Of a stretch of 64,000 nt of DNA, positions 20,563 through 32,723 are shown in pieces. How positions within the stretch are numbered: the first letter of the stretch is position 1; the number at the start of each line of letters is the position of its first letter. The stretch comes from Jaminaea rosea (lineage: Eukaryota; Basidiomycota; Exobasidiomycetes; Microstromatales). Location of the stretch: contig NW_020289987.1 of NCBI RefSeq assembly GCF_003144245.1, positions 434,001 to 498,000 on the forward strand, written 5' to 3'. The notes under the pieces were generated by a model. That model was not told where the DNA came from, searched no databases, and saw nothing but the letters and a program-made list of their open reading frames with translations. A program made the translations under genes and the position numbers.

Positions 20563-23500
20563 TCAGCTCATCTTCAATCTCGCCCCGCCCCTTCCAAAGA
20601 TCTTCCCCAAATCAACGTATCGCCTATCATTGCGATCGAGATATCGGCCCACCGTCTTCGCAAGCGCATCGAGGGCATCCCTATTCCTGGCGGCGAGGAT
20701 CTTCACCTCGTCCAGCTCCGACCCAGCCTTGGTTCGCTCGAATGCCCGCGCAACGTCGAAGAGACTGGCGAAATAGCACAACTGGTCGTACAGCTGCTTA
20801 TCCGAGTACTCTGGACCTACACGGCCCCTACACCCCTTGACGAGGCAGCGCGATGCGTACACGCCCAACAAGCGGGTACGCACACCGCACGAAGGCTCTG
20901 TGCATGCCTGCCATGCCGTGTAGTAGCGGCTGATGTGCGAGCGGATGGAGAGCTCCAGCTGGATGATGAGGCTGTTCAAGGGGAGCGGGATGGCGCACTC
21001 CACCGAGGAACAAAGGAGAACCCCCTTCGGTGAGAGACACGAGGTGTTGATTCCTTCGAAGTTGGTCGACGTCTTGCATCGCGGGCAGGTGATGGCCAGA
21101 CGGTCACATTTGGCAAAGCGGACACTGTCCGGTGTCTGGCTGTCTAGGGTCACAAACTCCCTGTCCGGCACAGAGCTGGCGCTCACCGACGTGACTGCGT
21201 AGCGCGAGGCGTCGAGTCCCAAGCACTCGGCCAAGCGCCCACGGTCCGTCCCCTGGATGCTCTCACAGAGACGCTCCACGGGCGGCAAGATCTGCAGCGC
21301 GAGGTAATGCTCGAAGTCGACTTTGAGCTCCGACCCTTGCTTCCTCAACTCATCGGGATGATGCGCCCGATCCGCTTGTGCGCTCTTTGAGCTCGAAGCC
21401 CCGTCCTTGCCCAGACAGAAGATGTAAGGAATCACATCTCCCATCCTCGCGCCCAATCCCCTCTCCTGCATACGCAATGCGACGTGCACATGAGGTTGGC
21501 CGGAGATGTTGCTTCCGTAGGCCTTGGGGTCTTTGCCTAGGCGCTTGAAGACGATAAAGTCCTCCAGCGGGATTGTCGAAGAACCTACAGCCTCGCCGAT
21601 GTCGGTTAGGTAGGAGTGGATAGAGGAAACGACATTCTCCGTTGATTCGCCAGAGAGGATCTGCTCCAGGACGTAGGACGAGACGTTCTTGCTCAGCGCC
21701 GAGTACTCGCGACGTTTCATGTCGAGGCCCTGGTGTGCGAAGATGGGGAGAAGACAATGTCAGCTACTGTTGCTCGCGCATGATACTCTCCACGCGCCAT
21801 GCACTCACCTTGATCTCAGTGGACACCTTCTTCCTCTCCTCGCCGCTCGCCAGGATCTCAACCTCGTCCACCTTTCTCGCGGCGTACTTCTTCTTCTGAA
21901 GCAACAGCATGCGCTCAAACACGGCATCGGTATCAATCTCTAGCAACTTGTACCTCTCGTTGACCGCCCGCTTGAAGTCATTACCAATCTTGGCCGCCTG
22001 CGCATATGTGGTCGCATTGGTATTGATCATGACCGAGTCCGTGTCACCGTAGATGACGTCCAAGCTCAAGGACTCTGCGAGCTCCTTTGTCGCGGTGAGA
22101 ATCTCACGCCCCTTGAAAGTGGTGAGGGCGGCCAGAGGGCGAGCGTAGAAGCGTGATCCTTCGAATCCGAGACAGCCGTACATGGAATTGGCGGTGAGCT
22201 TGAGCGCCAGTTGCTTGACGTTCCACTGCAACTGCTTGTGGGCGGGAGCGCGCTTGTCCTTCATGAGAGACTTGACTTGGCGACGACGCTCTACGAGCTT
22301 TGAAATGAGGTTGGGCAGGACACCTTGAGCCACGTCCGACGACGGGATGTCCGGGACGGTGGACGAGGGGTCCTCTTGCTCCTCATCCTCATTGCCTCCT
22401 GCAGCCGCGCTGGCGTCGTTCCAGCGGGCACGGTCTACGGTGGTAAAGTCGATGTTGTACTCCTGTATAATGGACGGATAGAGGGAGTTGAAGTCCATGA
22501 CCAGGATGTAGCGATCCCACAAGCCGCGCTTGGGGTCGAAGACGAGACCGCCCTTGAACTTGTCCTTCTTGTTGCGCGACTTGGACCCAGCCGTCGTAGC
22601 AGGCGCCGCGCCACCATCTTCAGCCTCCGCCTCAGCAGCCGCAGCTGCCTTGGCCGCTGCTGCCCTCTTGCCTCCGGCGAGTTTGTCGGGAACAATGAAC
22701 TTCCGGCGATGGAAATCGTGCAGCAGAATGTACTCGTTACGCTCTGCTCGACCTCCGGAGAGGGTGCGTGCCCATGTGTTGCCGGCAAGATTGGTGAGCT
22801 GCTTGGTGAGGGGGAGGATCTGCACCTTGTGCGCGAGGGACATGATGAAGAAGGAGTCCGTCTCGCAATGCTGAAGGAAAGTGAGGAGCTGCCTTGGGTT
22901 GGGAGCGGCCGAGTCGAAGTAAGAGGGCACATCGTCCGGATCGATGTCCTCTCGTTGGACCTTGAGGTGCGTGCCGACCATCTCCGTGAGTGACCAGGTG
23001 GTTGATGTAATCATCGACTTGCCGACGTCGCTGCCCAAGTCGCAGCACAGCCTGCCCTTCATGAGGCCCAAGTTCCACCCATTGCGCAGTTTCGGCCAAC
23101 CTTGCCTCCTGAAACGGCCTAGCCTCGACCAGTGGTCAACGCGCAGCTCCCTCATGCGGGAGAGGAGCACATCAAGATCGTTGGCGGCAAAGTCGTGCGT
23201 GAGTACCACGTCTGGGTCGAGGAGCTGAAATTGCGCAAGCAAACCGTTGAGCAGTGCGCGCTCCCACTTGATCGCCTTGATGCGGCCACCTTGCTTACGG
23301 ACTTCTGCTTCGAAGCCTACAGGCCACTGCCCGGCGAGAGGGCGCACAGCAGTCCAGAGGGAGCTCGGCCGCTCCTCTGGGTTGCGCACGTCTTCCAACT
23401 GAGCGTCCGTCCAGGTGCGAAGAGAGACGGCGACAATCTCGCGCTTGTTGGCCGCATGATTGTGTACAGTACGCATCGAGAGAGACATGATAGTGAGGGG

Positions 23501-25614
23501 CGGGTCGCGCGAGGCATCCGCCGCTGCGCCGTTCTCATCCTTCTTGTCGGTCGTCGCCTCCTGCGTCGCTGGCGAAATGAACTTGGCGTCGTCCACACTC
23601 CACTCGGCTTTACACCAGCTCAGCGGCTTCTCCGTAGGCAACGCGTCAGGCGACTCGATTCTCAGCCAGCAGGGCCCCATGATCTTGCGCTTGATCAAGA
23701 AAAGCTCCATCGCGCTCGTCTGCGTGCCAAAGGCGTGCGAGAATGTCTTGCCCTGTAGGTCGGAGGGGAGGGCGGGCTCGTCGAATCCGTACTTGACTTT
23801 GAGATACGTTCCGGTCGCAGGCACGCCTGGAAGCTCAAAGGCGTAGTGACGCGTCACGGTTTTGCCCAAGAAGTTCTTGATGCCCAGCTTGCCACGCAAT
23901 GAGTCGAAGTCGTCATAGATGTCGTCCTCACTCGGCTCGACGTCGGTCATGTTGCCTTCATCGTCGACCTGGCGGTCTCGCTTGAGGAGGAAGACGCAGC
24001 GCTCCACCCCCTCAACGCGAACGCAAGCTGAGACGTACTTGCCCGTGGTGCGGTCCTTGACTTTGCCAATGAGCAGGATGATCCCTGCTTCGAGCTCAAG
24101 GTGATCCATCCAGTAGAAGGGGAGTGTGCCGTCGTCTGCGAGCGCGTTGACCTTTGAGCTAGTCGAGGCGGGAGCGGCGGCCTCGTTTGAGGCAGGTGAG
24201 CCGGTCTGTACGGTGTTGAGGGACGCGTTGATGGTCTGCCAGGCTGTCCGATCTACGGGCAGGGGTTGAGCAGCTTTGATCTCCTCGTCGACGGGCTCCT
24301 CCTTAACGCTAGCCACCTGCGGCTGTGCTGCGGCTTCTGCGCTGACGTTCATCCTCCTCTTGTTGGCGCTGGTGCCAGCAGGAGCAGCTCGCGTGATGCT
24401 CTGCACTGCCACCCCATCATCGTCGTCGCTGTCCTCATCGCTAGGCCCGCCGGTTTGCATACGCAATGCCCGAGGTCGGGTTCCATCGCCCTGCTGTTGT
24501 TGCTGATGCTTGGGTCTTGCATCAAGACCCATCGACCCAATCTTGCCGACCATCCCGGCTCCATTCTTGCCCCTGTTCAGCGCTGTGGCGGTCACATCGG
24601 CTGCACTGATCTCGCTACTCTCATCTGTGTCATGTAGACCCCACTCGTCACTGCCGCTGATGTGAACGGGTGCATCGGGACCATCTGAAGAGGGCTCGGG
24701 AAGATCGCTTGAGGGTGCAGAGCCTTCTGCCGAGGATGAAGAGGGAACGGCACGCTTTGAGCTGCGGTAGGTCACATTGGGCGCTCCACCCGTGCCGAGG
24801 CCGATCGTCGACGAGTAGGGGCGTTTGCGTGATGCTGATGCGGGGGAGCCAGCTGCTGGGCTGCCGGAGAGGAGCCCATAGCCAGAGGGACGACCGGGGT
24901 AGCCTCGTGCGGCGGGAGTGCGAGACGGGGTAGTCGACGACGCGGGGCCAGATGGCGAGCCAGTATCCGCACCGAGTCCACCCATAAGTCTTGCCATGAA
25001 GTCTTCCTCCTTCTCACGGTTGACCTTGGGTCTGTACGCGTCCATTGCAGCCTGAGATCGCTCCTCTTGAGCCTTACGCGCGCTATTGGAGGTAGAGATG
25101 CCGCTGCCAGAGGGTTTAGCAGGAGCTCGAGCGAAAGCGTTGACCAGCTTGTCTTCTGTGCTCCCGCTCGCTCCCTTCTTGCCACCTTTGCCGCCCTTCT
25201 TCTTGGGCTTACGCCTGCCCGTCCTCTCGTAGTAATCCTGCTCCGTTTCGCTCTCCTCACCGCTCTCCTCTTCGCCTCCGCTCCGCTCCCACTCGTTGCG
25301 CCCATCGTCGACGTAGGCACCTGTACCATCGTCGTCTTCGATGAAGTCGTCGTCCATCATTCTGCCGCGAAGGATGGACTTGTACTCGTTCTCTGTTACC
25401 TCGTCGTAGAGGTCGTCATCCCCTGATGAGGCGTCCTGGTACGTGGGAGCGGACGCAAGTCAGGCGATCAGCGCGGTCAAAGAAAGCTGGTCCAAGGCCA
25501 CCGCAGACTCACATCATCTTGCTCGCGTTGGGAGGGCGCATTGACCCCACTACGCTTAGCCTTGAGCGCGGCAAGAGCAGCTGTGCGCTTGGCTCGAAGG
25601 CTAGCTGCGCTCAT
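20563..25614 (-). CDS. POL1: DNA polymerase alpha catalytic subunit
   Basis: Exons 25614-25513, 25435-21809 and 21729-20563 give 1,631 residues; introns are 77 and 79 nt and all phases are 0. The N-terminus has the p180 motif (NEYKSILRGR, DDFIEDDDGTG) and a long disordered region. A B-family exonuclease-like domain with no obvious catalytic acids follows. The polymerase core has DFNSLYPSII (about residue 1014), KLTANSMYGCLGF and YGDTDSVMI (about residue 1162), which hold the two metal-binding Asp regions. The last exon carries the C-terminal zinc-binding domain (ITCPRCKTS, CTEPSCG, CLVKGCRG) that docks on the B subunit. The enzyme extends RNA primers at origins and on the lagging strand in the primase complex. 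It is divergent from PSF1 across a promoter with an MCB box. Confidence 0.97.
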
Positions 25615-26058
25615 TGTGATGGCGCGAGATCTGCGAGTCGATTGAGCCCGAGTAGCTGGAGGAAGACGATGTTGATGCTGTTGTCTTTCGCTTGGATATC
25701 TGGCCGAGTCGTGAGATGATGCGCGTGAGATGCTGCGAGGGCTACGAGAAATGAGAGGTGCGGTGTAATGGCAAGACGATTGAGAACCAAAGGGCTGCCC
25801 ACGTCCGTTCGTTCGTTCCCCTCACTTACCCGCCTCAGAATGGACGCGTCTCGTGTCGCGAGTCGGGCAGGCAGACTGGCAGGCAGGCAGCGGAACGGCA
25901 CGCGGAGGCGGAGGCGGGAGGCGGACTGAGACAGCCTTGAGGTTGAAGATGTTGCTTCGTGGGTTCCTCGGAACATCATCCACCGGGGCCGCATTACATA
26001 CGACAGCTCTACTGGGCATCATCGTCGTAGCAAGGTGGGGATCTGAAGGCTGCCCAGC
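25615..26058. promoter_or_regulatory. Shared POL1/PSF1 divergent promoter with MCB element
   Basis: The 444 bp between the two ATGs contains a perfect ACGCGT at 25844-25849 and a TCGCGA nearby at 25856-25861. ACGCGT is the MluI cell-cycle box bound by MBF (Mbp1/Swi6 in budding yeast, Cdc10/Res in fission yeast), which drives G1/S transcription of replication genes including POL1. One site placed between two replication genes could serve both. A cluster of short GCAGGCAG repeats lies at about 25863-25895. Confidence 0.55.
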
Positions 26059-26941
26059 ATGTACGGAGATCAAGCCCTTCGTCTCGTCACAGAATGTCGC
26101 AACATGGAGGCGACGGGTAGCTTGAAGCCCTACAAGTGAGTGCAGCCTAGAGCCAAGAAGCGTAGATTCAGAGTCCAAGCGCTGACTCCTGCCCTCGATC
26201 TCTCCTCCTCCTCTCTTGCTGCCCTCCTTCACTCGCTACCCGTCACCCGCTCGCAGCGAATCACTCGTTCGCCTCATCCTCCTCGAAACGCGTCAAATCC
26301 ACACCTCCCTCTCTACGCTCCTTTCCTCCCTCCCACCAGGAACAGACGTAGACGTTGCAGCCCAGTCGGACCTCTCCCTCGGCGCTCAACTCTTGACACT
26401 ACACCACTCGGCTCAACGAAACAAGCGCTGTCTGCTCGCGTACCACGAATGGCGCATGGGCTGGCTGAAACGCCGTCTCTGGGCGAGGGGAGGGGCACTC
26501 GGACTGGTACTCGAGGAGAAGGAGGAGAGGGGATCAACTTCGAGTGTCACTGCGGCTGCGGGTGGGGAGGGACAAGGAGCAGGAGCAGGGGCAGCAGCAC
26601 GGGCAGATGTACGCTCTAAGCTCTCCCCGCAGGAGCTCACTTGGTTGCGCGATTACGCTTCTCTCGTGACAGCCTTCAAGTCCGAGTTACTCGACATTAC
26701 AGACCTGACCGCCCCTCTGGGTCAGGCGGCTGGGAGATCCCATGCTGACGGCGGTGGGAGTATCATCGGGTGGGGTCCACCCAAGGAGCTCATGGTCACC
26801 GTCGTGGCTACACGGGATGCGCGAGAGGTCATGACTGAAATGGGGATGCTGAACCTGAGGAGAGGTGAGAGGATGAGAGTCAGGCGGACCGAGGTAGAGG
26901 GGCTTATCGTGAGAGGATGGTTAGAGGTGTTGGAGGAGTAG
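26059..26941 (+). CDS. PSF1: GINS complex subunit Psf1
   Basis: Exon 1 is 26059-26135, encoding MYGDQALRLVTECRNMEATG and the LKPY that follows. The intron at 26136-26256 (121 nt) splits the codon AA|C. Exon 2 is 26257-26941, and the total is 253 residues. The N-terminal helix, NESLVRLILLETRQI and the signature RNKRCLLAYHEWRMGWLKRRLW are hallmarks of Psf1. A Gly/Ala-rich insert separates them from LSPQELTWLRDYASLVTAFKSEL. The C-terminal B-domain (MVTVVATRDARE...VEGLIVRGWLEVLEE) is the mobile part that contacts Cdc45/Mcm. Psf1 is one of four GINS subunits in the CMG replicative helicase. The short first exon was recovered by splice logic and matches the family very well. Confidence 0.95.
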
Positions 26942-27014
26942 CGGCCCAGCAGTCTCTACGGTCAAGGAAGAGCCTCACGGATATCAAGATTGGAACCATC
27001 ATACCACGTAGACG

Positions 27015-29835
27015 CTACGACAGGAGGATCCACCCATTTCCGCACCTCCGACAAGTCGTATCATCTTCCCCCTCCTCCTCGTCTTCCTCTTCCACCCTCT
27101 CCCCTTGATCGCCCTTCTCAGGATCATCCCCCCCGCCACCGCCCTCTTTCGCTCCACACCCCACGCAGCTCCTCACCCTCATATCTCCTGCAAGCACAGC
27201 AAAGGTGACGCTGCATCGCTTCCACAGATGGCCATTCTCGCACCGTGCCTGCTCGAGGCGGAGTAAGAGAGATGACAGGTCCGTATTTGTTGCGGCACCG
27301 CTGGAGGAGGAGGGAGGAAGATCCGGAGAGGAGGACGAGAACTGCTTCTCCGCCCCTGGAGGTGAGGCAGAGGGCAGAGGGATCGGGGCCGAGCATGCTG
27401 GGCAGACTTCTGCTTCTGGAGCAGAATTCGCACGACGGCCAAGCACCTTTTCCAGTCTCTGGGCCAAGGCTGTACGCCAGTTGGCTCCACCCCGGCTCTG
27501 CAGCACGTCCCGCACAGCTCGCGCCATAGCCAGGACTAAGGGCGACTTCTCCGCTCGAAGGACTAGCGTCTCCACTAGCCTCGCGACCACCAAGCGTAGG
27601 TGCATGGCCTCGAAGTCCTGGACCAGCGCCGGGGGCGTGTGATGGGCTTTGAGCTCTCGGAGGGCCCAGTAGGTCAGCCAGACTAGCCTTGGGGGAGGAG
27701 AGGTGGATGGGGACAAGGAGGAGCTTAGCTCCGTTCGAAGGGCGCTGAGCAGTTGGACGCTAATGTCGGAGGCGGTCAGCACGTCGTGTGCAGTCATGAG
27801 CGCAGCGTAGTAGATCGAGAGGGCGGGTCGGAGAGCGTGAATGGTAGTCCTTCTCGGCCTGCTCGCCCTGAAACCAACATTGTGATCGTCATCGTTGGCG
27901 AGGCTGTGGCGTACGGCTTGGAGGAAGAGGGAGGCGCAGTGACCCATTGTACCTTCTTCTTCTTCTTCCTCTTGCGCTTCGTCCGCGCTCGCTGGCAATT
28001 GCAGCATCATGGTGCATCGACTCTTGTGATTGAGGAGGGAGCGATACGCTTTGATGTCGTCGTCTGATTGGATGGCTGCGCGGATCTGCAGAGCTGATTG
28101 GTCGCCGCTATCGTCCGCCGCCCATCCTGGCAAGTTACGTCGCGCCTCGACTTGCTGTAGGAGCGACTCCAGGACGAGTCCTTCTGATGAGGTCGTGCGC
28201 GGGACAAGGACTGTGGTTGCCTTGCTCTTCTCGGGTATCAAGGCCCTCTGCTTTCCCGCGGCTCCATCGTCGGTGAGAGGCACGAGGTATTGGAGTCCAG
28301 AAGCCAGCGTGAGGCGTAGCTCTTCGCCCGTCTTCTCCAATGAGGTCGCCCTTGCATGTGGCGATCTCTCATCCCACTCCTTTGCTAGCTCGTGTTGGGC
28401 CTCGTGCTCACCGAGAAGGCGGAGAGAGGTCCAACCGCCCGTGGGCGCTGCGTCCTCGATGAGTGATGGTCCGGCTTCACTTCGGCGTGCACGCTTGGAT
28501 GGCGGCGGTTGCGACTTTTCTTCGCTGGTGGGGCGCCAGATATGCACTTGTCCCGCAGTCGCAGCAACGAAAATCGTTCCTTCATCGGCTCTGCCCCGCT
28601 CGGCTCGTAGCAGTGTTACCTCTGGCGCACCGCGTAGGTTGGGTGGTTGCACGCTTGCTCCCCCGGCGGTGCAGTCCACCTCGCCGCCCTCTCCGATGCG
28701 TACTCGCACGTCGATCAGTTTCGGACCGCGCCCGGGCACAATGGCCAGCAGGCTGAGTTTGATCATCTCTGCTCCCCCATCCTCCGCACTATGATCGACG
28801 TCCCCACTCCAGTAAACTGCCGTCACCGGGCGACGTGCCACTTGCACTCTTACCGCCTGCTCTTCTCCTTGGAGCTGAGTAGCGCTATTCTTGCTTCTCC
28901 ATCTGGTCCAGAGGAGCACCTCGCCCGATCTGGCGGCAGCAGCAAGGATGCACAATGATGAGGGTCGACCTCGACGATGACGACGGCTGCTGCGCATCAG
29001 GTCTGGGCTCCAGGCTACGTTGAGGACTTGGCTCCCGAGTGTGGTGTGTCGACGTTTGGGAAGGGTAGTGTCGGTCGAGGCAACAGCATTCAAAGACTCG
29101 AGAATGGTGTATGGTCCCTGTACATGAGCAGAAGACGTTGTTAGCTCGTGCTGCGTATGTCACACGACGGTCGCATGCCTGGCGCTCACCTTGTAGGCGT
29201 TTCCCTTTGCATGCAACAGCCTTATATCCAAGTCCGAATCTACTGTAGCCAAGACACAAGATCCCATTGGTCCGAGCCCTCTCGGAGACCATTTTGCCGT
29301 CTTGAAGCACAGCAGCGACGCATGAAGGCAGAAGGGAGCTGCCGCAGCTTCGTAGTCGTGTTCTGTGAGGGGCCGATGCTGGAACGATGTGCGGTCGGAC
29401 TCTGGACGAAGGGTGGAGACGGGCACAGTGTGAAGGTAGTGATTGAGCAGTGGTGTAGCGAGGCTGCTGTTTGAGGATTTGGCAGCGGGGCCGGTGGAGC
29501 TCGAGGGGCCGGCAGCTGTTGCTGAGCCAGAGTCGGAGAGGAATCGGTCGTACGTGACCGCAGACTGAGCTGTCGTGTCTGGCTTGATGGTAGGGAGGAA
29601 GCCGATGGATGGGGTCTGCGGGTGAGAGGGGTCCAGGTAGTCAGTATGTACCCTTGTTTTGCTCCATCGCTCGCCCTCGTCTCACCAGAATGTACAAGTT
29701 CCAATCGCACACGATCAGCAGCTGGCCCAGCTCGTTGTACTCCAGTCCACCATGTCGAGTCTGCCCTGCAAAGGGAATGTGACAGAGGGGTATGCGCTTC
29801 GCCTCACCGCTGCGCACAGCTCCAGCTATGGCCAT
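27015..29835 (-). CDS. RNA polymerase III factor TFIIIC subunit (TFIIIC90/Tfc8-like, WD40 plus zinc finger)
   Basis: Exons 29835-29686, 29615-29190 and 29117-27015 give about 892 residues; introns are 70 and 72 nt and phase 0. The N-terminal part forms WD-like repeats (QLLIVCDWNLYIL, CVLATVDSDLDIRLLHAKG, SQVLNVAWSPD...LAAAARSGEVLLWTRW). This fits the TFIIIC delta N-terminal domain. The C-terminus is the TFIIIC zinc-binding domain: CPACSAPI, CENGHLWKRCSVTFAVL, RVRSCVGCGAKEG and TCRRCGNGWI. TFIIIC binds tRNA-gene A and B boxes and recruits TFIIIB; human GTF3C4 of this family also has acetyltransferase activity. The zinc-finger pattern makes the call fairly firm. Which yeast tau subunit it matches is less certain. 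Confidence 0.85.
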
Positions 29836-30027
29836 GACGAGCTGCACAGGGCGGATGGATTGATGTAGTGGGTAAAAGGGAGACAAAGGCGCCCAGTCCG
29901 CCCTCCGATCGTTGAATCAATCATGTTTGAGCGTGGCTCGTGCATGCGTGCGTGCGTGCGGCTTCGACTCTCAAGCGGAAGGGGCGCTTGATGTTCTTGC
30001 CTCTCCTCTATTCTTCATCCTCTCTCA
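29836..30027. promoter_or_regulatory. 192-bp divergent promoter, TFIIIC subunit / 5-formyl-THF cyclo-ligase
   Basis: A compact bidirectional promoter between two ATGs. It contains a short GCGTGCGTGCGTGCG microsatellite at about 29945-29960. No factor site was recognised. Confidence 0.4.
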
Positions 30028-30855
30028 ATGCCACCAGACCTACAATCACCAGACATGGCCAGCACAGCAGCAGCAGCAGGAGCAGCCTCCTCGATCCGCA
30101 CTGCCAAGCGCACCCTTCGCAAAAGCATGGCTACTCGCCTCTCCTCCATCGACCCGCAAGACCTTCGCGCCCAATCCCACAAAGTCACCTCACGTATCCT
30201 CGCCTCCTCAACGTATCGCTCTGCACGCAACATCTCCATCTACGTGAGCACCGATACAGGAGAAGTGGAGACGGACGAGCTATGTCGTTGCACACTGGCC
30301 GATGAGACCAAACGTCTCTACGTACCCCTCTTTGCTACCCCGGCACCCACCGCCCTGGGAGAGCAGGGCAAAGTAGGCTTTGCGCCTGATATGCGAATGT
30401 TGCAGCTTCGTAGCTTGGCAGAGTACGAAGGGATGAAGCGCAACAGGTGGGGGATTAGGGAACCGGAAGACTGGGTCGTCGATGATCCTGAGACGCACGG
30501 TGCAGTTGAATCCGATGTCAGCCACAGACGACCACGCCCTGACGCCTTGGACGCAGCGTCAGGAGGTGAAGGACTTGATCTCATCTTGGCGCCAGGCGTA
30601 GCATTCGATGTCTTCGCCGGAAGGCTAGGGCATGGAAAGGGATACTACGATCGATACCTCTCCCAAGCTGAGGCGTGGGCGGCCAAAAGGGGGAAACAAG
30701 GGCCCGTCTGCGTTGCACTGGGATTGAGGGAGCAGGTCTTGCCCGAGGGAGAGAGGGTTCCAGCCGATGAGAGGGACAGGGTCTTGGATGGTATCGTCAC
30801 GCCTGATGGGGTGTTGAGGGGACACGAAGATAGAGGGAAATGGCAGGGGTCATGA
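30028..30855 (+). CDS. FAU1: 5-formyltetrahydrofolate cyclo-ligase
   Basis: A single exon of 275 residues from the first ATG; a second ATG at 30055 would give 266. KRTLRKSMATRLSS near the start is the basic ATP-binding helix of the family. ISIYVSTDTGEVETDEL and KRLYVPLFA follow, then the signature GVAFDVFAGRLGHGKGYYDRYL and the terminal LDGIVTPDGV. The enzyme uses ATP to convert 5-formyl-THF to 5,10-methenyl-THF, returning stored folate to one-carbon metabolism. A family member in yeast is FAU1. An insert of about 30 residues after EPEDW (residues ~150-180) is longer than usual and looks disordered. The gene converges on GPI3 with only 49 bp between stops. Confidence 0.93.
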   Translation: MPPDLQSPDMASTAAAAGAASSIRTAKRTLRKSMATRLSSIDPQDLRAQSHKVTSRILASSTYRSARNISIYVSTDTGEVETDELCRCTLADETKRLYVPLFATPAPTALGEQGKVGFAPDMRMLQLRSLAEYEGMKRNRWGIREPEDWVVDDPETHGAVESDVSHRRPRPDALDAASGGEGLDLILAPGVAFDVFAGRLGHGKGYYDRYLSQAEAWAAKRGKQGPVCVALGLREQVLPEGERVPADERDRVLDGIVTPDGVLRGHEDRGKWQGS

Positions 30856-30904
30856 TAAGGCGATGATGCGGTGGGTATACAATTGCAAGCACGGCAAAAA
30901 TGCT

Positions 30905-32636
30905 CTATGAGTCGCCGTAATCGTCCTCGCTCTCCACCTCTGCTTGTCCCTCCTCGCTACCTTCATTCTCGCTCTCCTGTTCACCTGACCCCTCGTCGCT
31001 CCACACCTTTTCAATCTCCTCACCCGGCCAGAACCACTCCAAAAAACAGCTAAACACCACATCCGTCGCCAAGACGATGCAGAATACCAGAGCACCAAAG
31101 CTCCCTCCCCTAGCATCGGCGTCTTTCTCCCAGACGCGCTTGAGACGATCCAGCGTGGTGACAGGCGGCTGAGCGAGAGCTTCGAGGTACACCCGCTCCA
31201 GGCGATTGACAACGCGTGGCCACGTATAGGTGCTGCGCAGGCTTGCTTCGTCATCCTCTTCGTCCTCGACCATCTCCTTCTCCTCGCCCCTCTGCTGGGC
31301 ACGTACCCTCTCCAACCCGACTTCAAGCGCATCCCTCAAACTACGCCACTCTGCCCTCTCCGCCAAGATCATCCGGCCAGGCTGAGGCAGTACCTCCGGC
31401 ACTCCCCCGACGGGAGTAGCAACGCAGAGCAACCCACAGGCTGCCGCTTCCACCAGAGTGGTGCCAAAGGCCTCGGTCAGAGAGGCGGAGAGGAAGAGTT
31501 GTCCCGATTGAAGATGCTCCCTTACCGCTGTTGGGCCGAGGACGTTCCCCACCAGGCGTACTCGCTCGAGCTGATGCGGTAATGCGGTATCTTCGGTGGT
31601 AAGGGCGACTGTGTTCATCTTCTCCCTCATCTGCTCGAGCACCACTCGACCAGGCCCGTCCCCTCCGATCAGGAAGTCCACATCTGGGTGTCGCCGACAG
31701 ATGGAGGGGATCAGACGTGTGAGGAGGGAGACCCCCTTTCTATGAGTGAGCCGGGAGAGGATCACGATGGTGATGCGGCTTCCCCTCTCTCTCGATCGCG
31801 TTGTTGTCACATCCGGGTAGAAATGCCCCGCATCCACCGCATTAGGAATGACAGCCACCTTCTCCCCCTCCAGTCTCGCCCTTAGACTCGTATTCTCCTT
31901 CCCCGTATAACTCACACAAACCACTCGATCCGCCTCCCCCAAGGCGAAGCGGAGTAGCCTATTCGTAAGAACGGAAGCCGCATCCCCTTGCAAGTCGAAG
32001 AGGGAGTGGTCCGTAAATACTGCTCTCACTTGCTGCCCACCAGCGTGCAGGGGCAAGCATCGTGCGTGAAGAAGGGCTTCGTGAGCGAGGGAGCTGAGTG
32101 CCTGATGCGCGTGAAGGAGTTGGACCCTTTCTCGTAGGAGGATGGTGCGGATGAGTGGGTGCGAGGCGAAGAATTGGGGTAGGGTGGCTTGGGTTCCAGG
32201 GACTGGGAGGAGAGGGAGATGGTAGATCTTGAGAGTGCGGACTTGCGGCTCGGAGGTTGTGGGAGAGGAGACGGATAGGTGGCGGATGCCTGTGCGATCC
32301 GGGGCGTAGGCGTGGGTGATTACGATCACCTGTGTGAGGAAGGGGTGGAGCAGAGGTGGATCAGCCTCGAGTCTGGCAGCGGCCTGACGTCTGATGAAGT
32401 TGCAGTGCTCACCGTGTGTCCTCTTGCGACGAGTTCTCGTCCAATCGCTAGCATGTGGCCCTCTACCCCTCCCACGCCAGGGTAGAAGAAGTCCGATACG
32501 AGGCTGTGCGGCAAAGAGGAGCATGATGGCGTGCACAGTCAGTATCGTCCTCTAGCCACTCACACCGCGCTCACACCAACACGCACGCACGCACAAGACG
32601 GACGTCGCGACTGACAGCTTTGCCTGCGCATCGCAT
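30905..32636 (-). CDS. GPI3: GPI-anchor biosynthesis N-acetylglucosaminyltransferase subunit (PIG-A)
   Basis: The catalytic subunit of the ER enzyme that makes GlcNAc-phosphatidylinositol, the first GPI intermediate. Exon 32503-32413 encodes LVSDFFYPGVGGVEGHMLAI, the GGVE nucleotide-sugar motif region. After an intron (32330-32412), exon 32329-30905 has VIVITHAYAPDRTGIRHL, FTDHSLFDL, VCVSYTGKENT, VIPNAVDAGHFYPD, RKGVSLL and the GT4 retaining motif SLTEAFGTTLVEAAACG. A C-terminal membrane anchor (ALVFCIVLATDVVFSCFLEW) and an acidic tail end it. No in-frame ATG precedes the first conserved exon. A short upstream exon is therefore needed: ATG at 32636 (donor at 32574) or at 32631 (donor at 32563) both restore phase. 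About 525 residues. Confidence 0.9.
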
Positions 32637-32723
32637 TGCTCGCCGCGAGAGGTCGTATGTACATGCACATGAGGTGAAGCAAGGTATGATGTGTAAACGA
32701 CGCGATGCGATTCGATGCGATGC

